From Rhizobium sp. 16-449-1b (lineage in GTDB: Bacteria; Pseudomonadota; Alphaproteobacteria; Rhizobiales; Rhizobiaceae): 64,000 nt of DNA. The position numbers were made by a program, and so were the translations under genes. Numbering within the stretch: the stretch's first letter is position 1; each line of letters starts with the position of its first letter. Shown piece after piece: positions 34,777 through 44,548 of the stretch. The notes below the pieces were generated by a model that was not told where the DNA came from, did no database searches, and saw only the letters and a list, made by a program, of their open reading frames with translations. The stretch lies in contig NZ_JAGHMH010000002.1 in the NCBI RefSeq assembly GCF_017741935.1, forward strand, positions 186,001-250,000, written 5' to 3'.

Positions 34777-34905
34777 GTCGCGTATGATAATAAAGTTGCG
34801 ATTTCAATGGCTTATCGGAGAGGCGCCTTGCAGTGCCAGGCGTGCTCCAGGCTCACCGCTGCACCAGCCTCCAGGTCACAACCGTTTGGCCACCCCACAC
34901 ACCGC

Positions 34906-34933
34906 TTCATGCTCGGACCTGTGCCGAGCATCT
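34906..34933 (+). repeat. RIME-like palindromic repeat, copy 3 (degenerate)
   Basis: Same orientation as copy 1, with core CTCGGACCTGTGCCGAG. Flanks TCATG and CATCT are kept and the loop has diverged. Confidence 0.6.
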
Positions 34934-34953
34934 GCCTAACACCAACCCACCAA

Positions 34954-34988
34954 CAAAAATGCCGCCAGGCGCATCGCGCCGGCGGCAT
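34954..34988 (-). terminator. Rho-independent terminator of guaA
   Basis: ATGCCGCC/GGCGGCAT arms with an inner GGCGC-ATC-GCGCC stem. On the minus strand the hairpin is followed by TTTTTG, about 50 nt after the guaA stop. Confidence 0.8.
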
Positions 34989-35035
34989 CATTGTCAGCAT
35001 GAGGCAATCAGCCCCCTGTCTTCAAGCGTGAAGCA

Positions 35036-36598
35036 TCACTCCCACTCGATCGTGCCCGGCGGCTTGCTGGTCACGTCGTAGACCACGCGGTTGATCCCAC
35101 GCACTTCGTTGATGATGCGGGTGGCGGCGCGGCCGAGGAATTCCATGTCGTAGTGGTAGAAATCCGCCGTCATGCCGTCGACGGAGGTGACGGCGCGCAG
35201 TGCGCAGACGAATTCGTAGGTGCGGCCGTCGCCCATGACGCCGACGGTCTGGACCGGGAGCAGCACGGCGAAAGCCTGCCAGATCGCGTCGTAGAGACCG
35301 GCCTTGCGGATTTCGTCGAGATAGATGGCGTCTGCTTCGCGCAGGATCTCCAGCTTTTCGCGGGTGATGCCGCCGGGGCAGCGGATCGCGAGGCCGGGGC
35401 CGGGGAAGGGGTGGCGGCCGATGAAGCTATCGGGCAGGCCAAGCTCCTTGCCGAGCACGCGCACTTCGTCCTTGAAGAGTTCGCGCAGCGGCTCGACGAG
35501 CTGCATGTTCATGCGCTCAGGCAGGCCGCCGACATTGTGGTGCGACTTGATCGTCACCGACGGGCCGCCGGTGAAGGAAACGCTCTCGATCACGTCGGGA
35601 TAGAGCGTGCCCTGGCCGAGGAAATCGGCACCGCCAAGCTTCTTGGCCTCTTCCTCGAAGGTCTCGATGAACAGACGGCCGATGATCTTGCGCTTGGTCT
35701 CCGGGTCGGAAACGCCTTCGAGCTCGCCGATGAACTTGTCGGCCGCATCGACGTGGATCAGGTGCAGATTGTAGTGTTCGCGGAACATGGCGACGACATT
35801 GGCCGCCTCGTCCTTGCGCATGAGGCCGTGGTCGACGAGCACGCAGGTGAGCTTGTCGCCGATCGCTTCGTGGATGAGCAAAGCCGCAACCGAGCTGTCG
35901 ACGCCACCGGAGAGCGCGCAGAGCACGCGCTTGTCACCGACCTGCTTGCGGATCTCTTCGACCGCTTTCTGGCGGTAGGCAGACATTGACCAGTCGCCCT
36001 TGATGCCGGCGATGTTGTGAATGAAGTTGCCGATCAGCTTGGCGCCATCGGGCGTGTGGACCACCTCGGGGTGGAACTGCACGCCATAATATTTGCGCTT
36101 CTCGTCGGCGATGAAGGCGTAAGGTGCGTTCGGCGAGGTCGCGACGACCTTGAAGCCTTCAGGCAATGCCGTGACGCGGTCGCCATGGCTCATCCAGACC
36201 TGATGGCGCGAGCCTTTCGACCAGAGGCCTTCGAACAGTTCGCTGTCTTCGTCGACCTCGAGGAAGGCGCGGCCGAATTCGCGATGATGGCCGCTCTCGA
36301 CCTTGCCGCCGAGCTGCATGCACATCGTCTGCTGGCCGTAGCAGATGCCGAAAACGGGAAGGCCGCTGTCGAAGATGATCTGGGGCGCGCGGGGCGAACC
36401 CTCATCGACCGTCGAGGCCGGGCTGCCGGACAGGATCACGGCTTTCGGCTTCAGGCTCTTGAAGCCTTCTTCGGCGGACTGGAAGGGAACGATCTCGCAG
36501 TAGACGCCCGCTTCGCGCACGCGGCGCGCGATCAGCTGGGTTACCTGGCTGCCGAAATCGACGATGAGAACGCTGTCGGGATGTGCTGTCTGGGTCAT
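35036..36598 (-). CDS. guaA: GMP synthase (glutamine-hydrolysing)
   Basis: A 520-residue enzyme that converts XMP to GMP. The N-terminal class I amidotransferase domain has Cys in [10 protein letters not shown] and His/Glu in [14 protein letters not shown]. The ATP pyrophosphatase domain has the P-loop [13 protein letters not shown]. The C-terminal dimerisation domain ends [18 protein letters not shown]. Complete and typical. Monocistronic, with its own terminator. Confidence 0.98.
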   Translation of the reverse strand: MTQTAHPDSVLIVDFGSQVTQLIARRVREAGVYCEIVPFQSAEEGFKSLKPKAVILSGSPASTVDEGSPRAPQIIFDSGLPVFGICYGQQTMCMQLGGKVESGHHREFGRAFLEVDEDSELFEGLWSKGSRHQVWMSHGDRVTALPEGFKVVATSPNAPYAFIADEKRKYYGVQFHPEVVHTPDGAKLIGNFIHNIAGIKGDWSMSAYRQKAVEEIRKQVGDKRVLCALSGGVDSSVAALLIHEAIGDKLTCVLVDHGLMRKDEAANVVAMFREHYNLHLIHVDAADKFIGELEGVSDPETKRKIIGRLFIETFEEEAKKLGGADFLGQGTLYPDVIESVSFTGGPSVTIKSHHNVGGLPERMNMQLVEPLRELFKDEVRVLGKELGLPDSFIGRHPFPGPGLAIRCPGGITREKLEILREADAIYLDEIRKAGLYDAIWQAFAVLLPVQTVGVMGDGRTYEFVCALRAVTSVDGMTADFYHYDMEFLGRAATRIINEVRGINRVVYDVTSKPPGTIEWE

Positions 36599-36720
36599 GG
36601 CGAGCCTTTAATGAAAAGCACCCGGTCTTGCAATGCGGGAAATCCGCCGCCGCGGGATTTTATTGCATCGATTGTCCCGCTTTCGCAGGGCCTGGAGGCG
36701 TCTTTCGGGCATAAGGAGCG

Positions 36721-37359
36721 CTAGAACCAGAATACCCCATCTTCCAGCGCGGTGAACAGGCTATCGGTGGCATCCGATAGCTTGCGGTCGATCACATGCA
36801 GATATTCGGTCCAGCCGGAGATGTGCTGCAGCTCCTCGACACCGTCGGAAATCCCGCGCAGGCCGATCAAGGGCAGATTGTAAGCCTGGCAGGCGCGCAG
36901 GATGGCGAAGGTCTCCATGTCGACCATATCGGCATCGATTCCGGAATAGGCCGCGCCGGAGACGACGTTACCGCCGGTCGACAGGCTCGCTTCGGCCACG
37001 CCGGGGATGCGCAGCGGCAGGTCGATCACGGCAGGCAGGTCGAGAAACGGCGTGCGCCCCTTCTCGAAACCGAGCGGCGAGGCATCCATGTCGCGATAGG
37101 AAACCGACGTCACCTGATAGACCGCCGTCTGCTCGAGCTTGGCGGAGCCGGCCGAACCGAGCGAGACCACGAGTTGCGGCAGCTCTCCCTGGTGCTCGAG
37201 GGCCGCCAGCGTCCGCGTCAGCACAACGGCGGCCTCGACCGGGCCAACACCGGTCATCAGCGGCTCGAAGCGCGAGCGCAGGAAGGGGCCGTACTCGGCC
37301 TCGGCGGCCATCACGAACAGGATGGACTTTCCCGCGACCGATTTCAGTTCGAACGTCAT
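36721..37359 (-). CDS. mtnN: MTA/SAH nucleosidase
   Basis: A 212-residue enzyme that cleaves adenine from 5'-methylthioadenosine and S-adenosylhomocysteine. It belongs to the shorter, divergent alphaproteobacterial branch: ILFVMAAEAEYGPFL at the N-terminus, TGVGPVEAAVVLTRTL, VSLGSAGS, then VDMETFAILRACQ with the ribose-binding Met-Glu, and LRGISDG with the catalytic Asp. It overlaps the upstream thioesterase gene by 4 nt (ATGA), so the two are coupled. Confidence 0.9.
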   Translation of the reverse strand: MTFELKSVAGKSILFVMAAEAEYGPFLRSRFEPLMTGVGPVEAAVVLTRTLAALEHQGELPQLVVSLGSAGSAKLEQTAVYQVTSVSYRDMDASPLGFEKGRTPFLDLPAVIDLPLRIPGVAEASLSTGGNVVSGAAYSGIDADMVDMETFAILRACQAYNLPLIGLRGISDGVEELQHISGWTEYLHVIDRKLSDATDSLFTALEDGVFWF

Positions 37360-37805
37360 CCAGTAATGCCCTCTCTGCCGCGTATGATCATCATGGTGCT
37401 GGTCATCGAGGCGATCAGCTTGGCCGGGCCGTCGCTGATGGCGTAGCCGCGCCCGTCGGCGACGATGATATTGGTGCCGGGCTTGGTGATCTCGCCGCGA
37501 AACAGGAAGCGCTCGCCGCGCCCGGGCGAAAGCAGGTTCACCTTGAATTCGATCGTCAGCACCGAGGCGTCGGGGTCGATGACGCTGTAGGCGGCAAAGC
37601 CGCAGGCCGAATCCAGCACGGCCGAAATGATGCCGGCATGCAGGATGCCGTGCTGCTGCGTCAGCTTCACGTCGAACGGCAGCTCGATCTCCACCATCGC
37701 CCGCTCCACGCGGGTGAGTTCGGCGCCGATCGTGTGCAGCGCCGCCTGGCGCGAAAAATTGGTCTGGATGCGATCGCGGAAATCGCCGCTATCGGTATTG
37801 GTCAT
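37356..37805 (-). CDS. PaaI-type hotdog thioesterase
   Basis: A 149-residue protein starting MTNTDSGDFRDRIQTNFSRQAAL behind GAGGGCAG. The hotdog signature QQHGILHAGIISAVLDSACGFAA supplies the catalytic Asp/Gly region. It hydrolyses an acyl-CoA; which one is unclear. It is co-transcribed with mtnN. A longer upstream reading (to 38240) overlaps the divergent GNAT gene and is rejected. Confidence 0.9.
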   Translation of the reverse strand: MTNTDSGDFRDRIQTNFSRQAALHTIGAELTRVERAMVEIELPFDVKLTQQHGILHAGIISAVLDSACGFAAYSVIDPDASVLTIEFKVNLLSPGRGERFLFRGEITKPGTNIIVADGRGYAISDGPAKLIASMTSTMMIIRGREGITG

Positions 37806-37945
37806 CTGTCTGCCCTCGTGCGAGCCGGAAAGTGCCATGCGTCGCCGCGCCACACAAGCGCAATGGATCGCAGTCAGTACGATTGTGCACTCAACGCCGG
37901 CGGCGGGACGTGCTAGATCGGGGTTGAGATGAAAGGGAGGTCGGT

Positions 37946-38407
37946 GTGCTGCAGGTGAGGCGTTACACGGCAGATGATTGCGACGACACGATCGCGATCT
38001 TTCTGGCGGCGATCCGCGAGGTGGCATCGCGCGATTACAGCCCGGCCGAAATCGAAGCCTGGGCGAAAGTGGAGGATCGCGCAGCCTGGGCGGAGCGCCG
38101 CTCCAGCCGGCCAACCTTCGTCGCCGAACACGCGGGACGCGCGATCGGTTTTTCCGATCTGGAACCCGACGGCCATCTCGACATGATGTTCGTCCACCCC
38201 GCCCATCAGGGCATCGGCGTCGCCAGCCTGTTGCTCTCAACGGTCGAGGAGGAGGCGAGACGGCAACGCATCGGCCGCATTTTCACCGAGGCCAGCCTCA
38301 CCGCGCGGCCCTTCTTCGAGCGTCGCGGCTTCAGCGTCATCGCCCGCCAGAGCGTCGAGAAGCGCGGCCAGCGCCTCACCAATTTCCGCATGGAGAAATT
38401 TCTCTAG
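37946..38407 (+). CDS. GNAT family N-acetyltransferase
   Basis: A 153-residue protein with a GTG start at 37946 behind AAGGGAGG. The acetyl-CoA site is in DMMFVHPAHQGIGVASLLL (about 78-96), followed by FTEASLTARPFFERRGFSVIARQ, typical of the YafP-like branch. Substrate unknown. Its stop overlaps the convergent nucleotidyltransferase by 4 nt. Confidence 0.9.
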   Translation: MLQVRRYTADDCDDTIAIFLAAIREVASRDYSPAEIEAWAKVEDRAAWAERRSSRPTFVAEHAGRAIGFSDLEPDGHLDMMFVHPAHQGIGVASLLLSTVEEEARRQRIGRIFTEASLTARPFFERRGFSVIARQSVEKRGQRLTNFRMEKFL

Positions 38408-39009
38408 AGCAGCTTCTGCCAGGCATGGCCGGGGTGCGCCTTGCGCAGCATGGCCCTCAGCCAGTCGCGCTCGGAGGGGCCAAGCTTCGGCAGCGCCTTG
38501 GCAAAGTCGATCTCGTCCTTGTCGCGCAGGTATTTGGCCTTGAACAACAGCACGCCCGCCGGCCTGAGATAGGGTATGCCGTCGGCAGTGGCGGCGATCA
38601 TGTCGGCGCGGGGAAACGCAATCGAAGGATCGCGCTTGTAGACCCAGCGATCCGCCGTTCCCTCCTCGATCATCATGTCGACGCGCCAGCGGCCGGCGGC
38701 GCGATCGTGGCACCATATCTGCGCGATCCCGGCGGGCGGCGCTGCATCAGCCGGAAGGGGCGCGACCACGCCGCTCCCGACGGCGTAAAAATCCATGTCG
38801 CCGAGCGCCGCGCGAAACATCGCGACGTCGTCGCGCAGCACCGTGAACTCCAGATCCTCGTGATCGCGCGTCTTTTCTCCATGCCAGAGATCGAGCGCCC
38901 AGCCGCCGACCACGCACCATGGCTTCGCAATCCCGCTGAGCCGTAAGGCCAGTTCCGCAGGCTGCCAGGCGTCCCATGCGCCGTGAGCGGGGATCGGTCG
39001 TGTCTCCAT
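38404..39009 (-). CDS. Nucleotidyltransferase-fold protein, ANT(2'')-like
   Basis: A 201-residue protein starting METRPIPAHGAWDAWQPAEL. VVGGWALDLWHGEKTRDHEDLEFTV (33-57) has the GG-x-A-x-D and D/E metal-binding pattern of the aminoglycoside-2''-adenylyltransferase-like family. Such chromosomal relatives are common and need not confer resistance. C-terminal KAKYLRDKDEIDFAKALPKL is typical. Convergent and overlapping with the GNAT gene. Confidence 0.83.
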   Translation of the reverse strand: METRPIPAHGAWDAWQPAELALRLSGIAKPWCVVGGWALDLWHGEKTRDHEDLEFTVLRDDVAMFRAALGDMDFYAVGSGVVAPLPADAAPPAGIAQIWCHDRAAGRWRVDMMIEEGTADRWVYKRDPSIAFPRADMIAATADGIPYLRPAGVLLFKAKYLRDKDEIDFAKALPKLGPSERDWLRAMLRKAHPGHAWQKLL

Positions 39010-39047
39010 GCGGCCCGTGTTAGCGGGGCGCGGCATCAAGGGCAATC

Positions 39048-39500
39048 TCAGTTGAGATAGACGATCGAGGCGTTGAGCAGCGTCGCGAAGGAAACCCAGG
39101 CGAGGTAGGGCAGGAAGAGCAGCGCCGCGATCCGGTCGGCATTCCAGCGGTTGAGGATGAAGGCGATGATCAGCGCCAGCAGTGCGAGGATCACGATCAG
39201 CGCCACCGCCGGGACCTGCAGGCCGAAGAAGAACGGCGACCAGAGAAAATTCGCCACCATCTGTCCCGCCCAGATCAGCATGCCCACCGAGAGATGCCCG
39301 CGCATCCAGGTGCGCGCGCCGGCAAGCCCGATCAGCACGTAGAGAATGGTCCAGGCCGGCCCGAACACCCAGTTCGGCGGGTTGAACGGCGGCTTGGCGA
39401 GCGATTGGTACCATTCGCCCGGAAGATTGTTGACGCCGATCACAAGACCGCCGCCAAGCACGATCGCAACGAAGATGATGTAGGTCAGGGCTTTGCTCAT
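39048..39500 (-). CDS. tspO: TspO/MBR family tryptophan-rich sensory protein
   Basis: A 150-residue membrane protein with five helices. WYQSLAKPPFNPPNWVFGPAWTILYVLIGLAGA (about 30-62) and FLWSPFFFGL are the family signatures. Bacterial TspO binds porphyrins and responds to oxygen, light or stress. The frame is open to 39659, but ATG 39500 begins the family sequence. Confidence 0.93.
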   Translation of the reverse strand: MSKALTYIIFVAIVLGGGLVIGVNNLPGEWYQSLAKPPFNPPNWVFGPAWTILYVLIGLAGARTWMRGHLSVGMLIWAGQMVANFLWSPFFFGLQVPAVALIVILALLALIIAFILNRWNADRIAALLFLPYLAWVSFATLLNASIVYLN

Positions 39501-39636
39501 CCGGCGGAGATAGGGCGCGGCGGTCGCCTCGCCAGAGCCATATCGCATACGATTCAAATGATCGTGCAATGATCCCGATTGCCCGCCATGCGCTTCGGGA
39601 TATGCTCGGCGAAGCAGGAAATTGGAGTGCTTCGAA

Positions 39637-40713
39637 ATGGCCGGTATCGTGCAGTCCACACAGGCCTACGAAAGCTGGCTTCGCGGCCAACTCGGTGCCG
39701 ATCTGGTCGAAAGCGATCTCCTGCGCAAGCACATGAAGATGCGATCAAGCAGCTTTTCTTTCCTGCGCGCCACCTATTGGCGCTTTTCAGAAACCGTCCT
39801 CGATATCTGTCCTGACGCTGCCGCCGCGCCGAAGGTTCTGGCGATCGGCGATACGCATCTGGAAAACTTCGGCACCTGGCGCGATGTCGAGGGACGCCTC
39901 GTCTGGGGCGCCAATGATTTCGACGACGCAGCCGTCATGCCCTATGCGCTCGATCTCATCCGGCTGACGGCAAGCGCGCTCCTGGCGGTCACCGAGGGCG
40001 GCCCGCCGGCGCAGACGATCGCGGCCTCGGTGCTGACGGGCTATCTCAGGGCGTTGCAGACGCCCGCGCCCGTCATTCTTGAGCGCGATCACAAATGGCT
40101 GCGCAAGGCGCTGACCCTGCCCGATAGCGAACGCCGCGCCTTCTGGGATAAATTCGCGAGCCTTGCGCCGGGCGAAAAGCCGGCACCGTCGGCCTATGCC
40201 GGAGCGCTCGACGCGTCCTTGCCATCTGGCCATGCCGCTTACGTTCCGAAGCCGCGTACGGCCGGCACCGGCAGCCTCGGGCGTCCGCGTTTCATTGCTT
40301 ACACGGATTGGCGGGGCGGGCCGGTGTTGCGCGAGGCCAAGGCCATGCTGCAATCGGCCTGGTCACTCGCCCACGCGTCCGATGATCGCGCCATCCACGC
40401 CGTCGAGATCGCGACAGGTCAGATGCGCTCTCCCGATCCGCATTACCGGCTGATCGGCTCGGTTCTGGTGCGGCGGCTGTCGCCGAGCAGCACCAAGATC
40501 GAGATCGACGGCAATTCCGATCTGCTGCTGTCGCCGGATATGCTTGATCTGATGGGCTTCGAGATCGGCAATTGCCACGCCAATGACCCATCCGCCGCCG
40601 ATGCGATCCTGCGCGACCTCAAGGCGCGCAAGCCGGGCTGGCTGGTGGAAGATGCCAAGGTTGCGGCGGCGCAGATCGGCGCCGAGCAGAAAACATGGTC
40701 ACACGCGTCGTGA
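39637..40713 (+). CDS. DUF2252 family protein
   Basis: A 358-residue protein (ATG 39637 behind GGAG; TTG 39622 is an alternative). Kinase-like motifs GDTHLENFGTW and ANDFDDAAVMPYALDLIRL (near 69-110) are the hallmark of DUF2252, whose fold resembles aminoglycoside/choline kinases. Biochemical role unknown. Its 3' end overlaps the convergent DUF1513 gene by 15 nt. Confidence 0.88.
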   Translation: MAGIVQSTQAYESWLRGQLGADLVESDLLRKHMKMRSSSFSFLRATYWRFSETVLDICPDAAAAPKVLAIGDTHLENFGTWRDVEGRLVWGANDFDDAAVMPYALDLIRLTASALLAVTEGGPPAQTIAASVLTGYLRALQTPAPVILERDHKWLRKALTLPDSERRAFWDKFASLAPGEKPAPSAYAGALDASLPSGHAAYVPKPRTAGTGSLGRPRFIAYTDWRGGPVLREAKAMLQSAWSLAHASDDRAIHAVEIATGQMRSPDPHYRLIGSVLVRRLSPSSTKIEIDGNSDLLLSPDMLDLMGFEIGNCHANDPSAADAILRDLKARKPGWLVEDAKVAAAQIGAEQKTWSHAS

Positions 40714-41796
40714 GGGTGCGATCCTGACGATGTGCTGGTCCCAGGCCACGCTGCTGCGCTGACCAAGGAAATCGCCGTCATAGGAGGAAACGGCAAAGCC
40801 GGTGCTCGCGGGCGCGATGCCGGCCGCCTCGGGCACGATCTGCTCGCGCAAAACACGGCCGCTTATGGCATCGATCGTCACCGAAGCCCCGCCCTTGGGC
40901 GAGGTCACGCCCACCAGCCCGTCCTTGCGGTTGACGGCAATGGCGCCGACATAGTTGGCGAGCCGGCGCGTGGTCTCCTCAGGCAGATCGACGAAGCGCA
41001 GATCCTCGCCCTTGGCGAAGGAGCCGACCAGCGGCGGCAGATCGCTGCGGCGGCCTTCATACTGGCAGGCGAACCAGATGCGACCGCTGTCGTCGACATC
41101 GACATGCCGCGTCGAGACCTGCGCCCACTCGGCGGGCAGCGTGTGTTTCTCGATCAGCGCGCCGGTTGCGGCGTCCACGAGCGTCAACGACGGCTGCATG
41201 TTGCCGAGGTTGAGCTTGGTGCGGCCGAAATCCGGATGCGTCTCGATCCCGCCATTGGCAATGATGAGCATGCGCCCGTCGTCGCTGACGGTCATGTCGT
41301 GCGGGCCGACGCCATAGGTCTCGAATTCGCCGATCCGCTCGAAGCGGTGGGTGGCGTCGTAGAGCCCGATCATGCCACGATTGCCGTCGAAATCGTTCTC
41401 GCTGGCGTAAAGGATGCGCCCATCGGGCGAAAACGCGCCGTGGCCGTAGAAATGCCGGTTCTCGGCGGCCGTGATCACGATCGGCTTGGCTTTTCCGTGC
41501 GGGTCGAAGATCATCGCATAGGTGCCGGGCCGCCGTGCGAAGGCGACGGTCTTGCCGGTGGCGGCGCTGAAGGCCATGCCGTGCGAGCGCGCCGGCAGCG
41601 CCAGCTGGTCGATGATCTCGCCGCGCTCGGAAACGGTCGCCACCGCGAAGGATCCGTTCGCCTGCCGCACGCCGGAGGCATAGACGGCGTCTGCGCGCTC
41701 GAGCGCCATCAGCGCCCGCGGCTGCAAGGCCGCCAGGAAGGTCAGCCCGGCCGCCTTGACGAAGCTGCGCCGGTCGATCGCGGCACTCCTGATCAT
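40699..41796 (-). CDS. DUF1513 periplasmic beta-propeller protein
   Basis: A 365-residue protein with a Tat-type leader (MIRSAAIDRRSFVKAAGLTFLAAL, with twin Arg at 9-10). Repeated blades follow, with motifs such as GHGAFSPDGRILYASENDFDG and GVGPHDMTVSDDGRMLIIANGG. This family regularly accompanies imelysin and di-haem oxidoreductase genes, as here, and is thought to aid periplasmic iron handling. Last gene of the four-gene iron cluster; the upstream imelysin stop is 4 nt away. Confidence 0.9.
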   Translation of the reverse strand: MIRSAAIDRRSFVKAAGLTFLAALQPRALMALERADAVYASGVRQANGSFAVATVSERGEIIDQLALPARSHGMAFSAATGKTVAFARRPGTYAMIFDPHGKAKPIVITAAENRHFYGHGAFSPDGRILYASENDFDGNRGMIGLYDATHRFERIGEFETYGVGPHDMTVSDDGRMLIIANGGIETHPDFGRTKLNLGNMQPSLTLVDAATGALIEKHTLPAEWAQVSTRHVDVDDSGRIWFACQYEGRRSDLPPLVGSFAKGEDLRFVDLPEETTRRLANYVGAIAVNRKDGLVGVTSPKGGASVTIDAISGRVLREQIVPEAAGIAPASTGFAVSSYDGDFLGQRSSVAWDQHIVRIAPSRRV

Positions 41797-41800
41797 CGGT

Positions 41801-42967
41801 TCAATCGCCGTCGGAGAAGGAGAAGCCGGCCGACAGGCCGATCGCGGCGCCATAATTGTCGCTGATCATGGTCACGAGGTCGCGCGTATCGACCAGGAGT
41901 TGGTCGAGCTTTGCCTTTTCGGCATCGCTGGTCGCGACCTCGATGTCGGGGTTGAGCTTCGGCACGGTTTCCAGAAGCGACTTCAGCTTGGCGTCGATCG
42001 CGTCGGCAACCGGCTTCTTGTCTGATGGAAGCAGGTCGGCCATCTCGGCCTTCTGCCAAAGGTTGCGCAGCCCCTCCAGATTGGATGTCATCGACTTCCA
42101 GGTGTTCTTGGAGCGCCAGTAGATCGCCATCTTCGGGCGCGGCGTCGTGTCCTTGCCCTTGTAGAATTGCTCAAGCCGCTGGTCGCGGACATTCTCGGCG
42201 CCGTGCACGAGAGTGCCGAGAAGCGCGGTCACGGCTTCTTTGTTATCCATGAAATCGGCGCTCTGCGGGCCGGGATGCTTCCAGCTCGCCTGGATGCCGT
42301 CAGGCTTCTCCCAGGCGGCGACCACTTCGGCCGCCTCGCGCTGGATGTTGCCGGCAACGGCCGCGCCGTAGAGGCAGCGGAAACCGCTCTTCTGGTTGGT
42401 GAGGTCTTCCGATCCCGTGCCGTAGAGCACGTATTCAAGCGCCGTCAGGCCCTGCAGGGCAACGCTCTTGGAGGCGATCGCATCGACCGTCGTGTCCTTG
42501 GGGTCTGCCTTGGCGATCAGCGTCTGCACTTGCCGGAGACCCACGCCCTTGCGATCCGGGTAGAACAGGATGTGCTCGAAGAGATTGTCCTGGATGACGG
42601 GACCGACCTGAACCATTTCGATTGCCGACCAGTAGCGGATGATGTCGTCGAAGGCCGACTTCGCCTTGTCGAGGCTGGCGGGCGTGCCCTTGTCGCAGAG
42701 ATCCTTCATCGCCGTGGTCAGCCGCGCCGCCGATTGCTGGGCATTGCGGTAGCCCGGGCGGATCACCTCGTCGACCGCGCGCTGCATCACGGCAGGCACG
42801 GCATCCTCGTTCAAGCCCGCCGGAGCGGCAGCCTGGCCAGCCGGGGCCGCCGGTGCGGCAGCCTCACCCGCCGGTGCTGGGGTCTGGCCCGCCTGCGGAG
42901 CGGCCGTCTGCGCCACGGCATGGGAGGCAAGGGCAAGCGAGAGAACCAGAGGGTACCAAAGGCGCAT
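41801..42967 (-). CDS. Imelysin family protein (M75-like)
   Basis: A 388-residue exported protein with a signal peptide (MRLWYPLVLSLALASHAVAQ) and an Ala/Pro/Gly-rich linker (about 22-52). The imelysin domain begins near AVPAVMQRAVDEVIRPGYR. TALEYVLYG is the place of the GxHxxE motif, but His is not retained, so metal binding may differ from that of the other imelysin here. Iron-regulated in related bacteria. It shares its start with the end of the di-haem gene. Confidence 0.88.
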   Translation of the reverse strand: MRLWYPLVLSLALASHAVAQTAAPQAGQTPAPAGEAAAPAAPAGQAAAPAGLNEDAVPAVMQRAVDEVIRPGYRNAQQSAARLTTAMKDLCDKGTPASLDKAKSAFDDIIRYWSAIEMVQVGPVIQDNLFEHILFYPDRKGVGLRQVQTLIAKADPKDTTVDAIASKSVALQGLTALEYVLYGTGSEDLTNQKSGFRCLYGAAVAGNIQREAAEVVAAWEKPDGIQASWKHPGPQSADFMDNKEAVTALLGTLVHGAENVRDQRLEQFYKGKDTTPRPKMAIYWRSKNTWKSMTSNLEGLRNLWQKAEMADLLPSDKKPVADAIDAKLKSLLETVPKLNPDIEVATSDAEKAKLDQLLVDTRDLVTMISDNYGAAIGLSAGFSFSDGD

Positions 42968-44502
42968 CAAAGAGACTCCAAAAACGTAATCAGTGCCTGC
43001 CTGTTATCCGCAGGCAGGGAGGCAAATGCGTCGCGCGACTTTTGTGCTTCGCCGCCGTGCCAGAGAATGGCCTCGGTGAGGTTTCTGGCCCGGCCGTCAT
43101 GAAGGAAAAAGCTATGTCCGCTGACAGTCTTGGTGAGACCTATACCCCATAGCGGCGGCGTGCGCCATTCACGTCCGCTTGCAAGTCCAACCTGTTGTCC
43201 GTCCGCCAGCCCGTCGCCCATGTCGTGCAGCAGGAAGTCGGAATAGGGCCAAATCAGCTGGAAGGACTGCGCCTTGTCGAGGCTGTCGCGGCGCGTCACA
43301 TACTTCGGAACATGGCAGGCCGTGCAGCCGCTTTCGTAGAAAACCTGCTTGCCCTTGAGCGTCTCGGGAAAGCTCGCCTTGCGCCGCGCCGGCACGGCCA
43401 GATTGGCGGAATAGAAGGTCACGAGGTCGAGGATCGGCCCCGGCGCTTCCTCGTTCCCAAGCCGCTTCTGCACGCCTGTGGCCATCGCCTTGCACTTGGC
43501 CTGCGCATCCGTGCAATCGCCATGCGGGTCGGGCTGGTCAGGAGTAGAGATGCCGATGTCGTTCAGGAACGCATCGGCGCTCTGGTCGCGCACGCTTGCG
43601 TTCTGCGCCTTCCAGCCGAAGCGGCCAAGCGCGATCTTTCCGGTGCGGTGATCGCGCACGATCGCCGCCTTGCCGCGAATGCCGTCGTCATCCTTGTCGT
43701 CGGGATCGGCATGCGCGAGGATATCGGCCTCGGGAATGGCCTCGATCAGCCCCAGCCCGATCATCGCCGGCGCCACGCGCGGCGAGATCGTCGTTGCCGG
43801 GTCGAGCGGCCCGTAGCCGAGGCTGTCGATTGCGTAGCGTGGCCGCCGCAGCGACACGGTCTCGCCACCAGCAAGCGTCACCGGCTCTTCAGTGTAGCTG
43901 ACCGCCATCTTCCCCTCGGCGGGAAGGCCGGGTACCGCGCGGTCTTGCAGCTGGTGGCCGTAGACGGGATCGGGGAAGTTGATGGTCTCGGCATTGGCGA
44001 CGGCGCGCTCCTCGTCGGGCGTCCTGGCCGTGCGCGCCAGTCTGAGAAACATCGAACTGGTGCTGGCGCCGGGCTCCGGCTTGCCGCGTCCGTCATTGAG
44101 GTGGCAGTTCATGCAGGAGCGCGCGTTGAACAGCGGCCCCAGCCCGTCGGAGGCTTGCGTCGAGGAAGGGGCGGAGACCCAGAGCTTCTTGAAGAGCGCA
44201 TTGCCGAGCTTGAACGGCTGCTCCTCCTCGAAAGGGATGGTCGCGGAGATATGCGAGAAGGAATTGCGCGTCACCGGATCGATCGACGTCGCGCCGCCCG
44301 CCTGCATGGCCTCGTATTGCTCGGCCTTGGAAAAGTCGGTGGTCGGCCGCGTCACATCGGCGACGCGCTTGGCGTCGGCTTCGGTGAGATCGATGCGCTT
44401 GGTGGGAAGGTCGAAATTATCGGCAAGGGCGGCGGACAGGCCGGCGATCGTGGCGCAGATGGTTGCGCTGAAGAGAAGACGACGGGCCGAGAAAGGCGAC
44501 AT
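42967..44502 (-). CDS. Di-haem oxidoreductase (thiol oxidoreductase-like c-type cytochrome)
   Basis: A 511-residue periplasmic protein with a signal peptide (about 1-27, ending ALA). Two c-type haem sites: CMNCH (130-134) and CTACH (393-397). The DHOR domain spans most of the chain. It lies between two imelysins, a layout suggesting redox handling of iron at the outer face of the inner membrane. 1-nt overlap with the next gene. Confidence 0.92.
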   Translation of the reverse strand: MSPFSARRLLFSATICATIAGLSAALADNFDLPTKRIDLTEADAKRVADVTRPTTDFSKAEQYEAMQAGGATSIDPVTRNSFSHISATIPFEEEQPFKLGNALFKKLWVSAPSSTQASDGLGPLFNARSCMNCHLNDGRGKPEPGASTSSMFLRLARTARTPDEERAVANAETINFPDPVYGHQLQDRAVPGLPAEGKMAVSYTEEPVTLAGGETVSLRRPRYAIDSLGYGPLDPATTISPRVAPAMIGLGLIEAIPEADILAHADPDDKDDDGIRGKAAIVRDHRTGKIALGRFGWKAQNASVRDQSADAFLNDIGISTPDQPDPHGDCTDAQAKCKAMATGVQKRLGNEEAPGPILDLVTFYSANLAVPARRKASFPETLKGKQVFYESGCTACHVPKYVTRRDSLDKAQSFQLIWPYSDFLLHDMGDGLADGQQVGLASGREWRTPPLWGIGLTKTVSGHSFFLHDGRARNLTEAILWHGGEAQKSRDAFASLPADNRQALITFLESL

Positions 44503-44548
44503 TTCGGAGTTCGGGCCGCCTCGATAGCGAAGCGGCCCGCCTTTTCAC

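Larger units (their letters stand above)
34562..35035. other. Intergenic region with palindromic repeats
   Basis: About 470 bp without a gene. It holds three related palindromic repeats (34626-34653, 34749-34776 and 34906-34933) and the guaA terminator. Short open frames overlap the repeats and show no ribosome site or conserved-looking protein. Confidence 0.7.

Noticed and set aside
34562..35035. Small genes in the repeat region
   Set aside because: The short frames consist mainly of palindromic repeat and terminator sequence, without ribosome sites.
38404..39009. Aminoglycoside resistance gene
   Set aside because: Only the general nucleotidyltransferase pattern is present, with chromosomal context and no mobile element. 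Resistance cannot be claimed.
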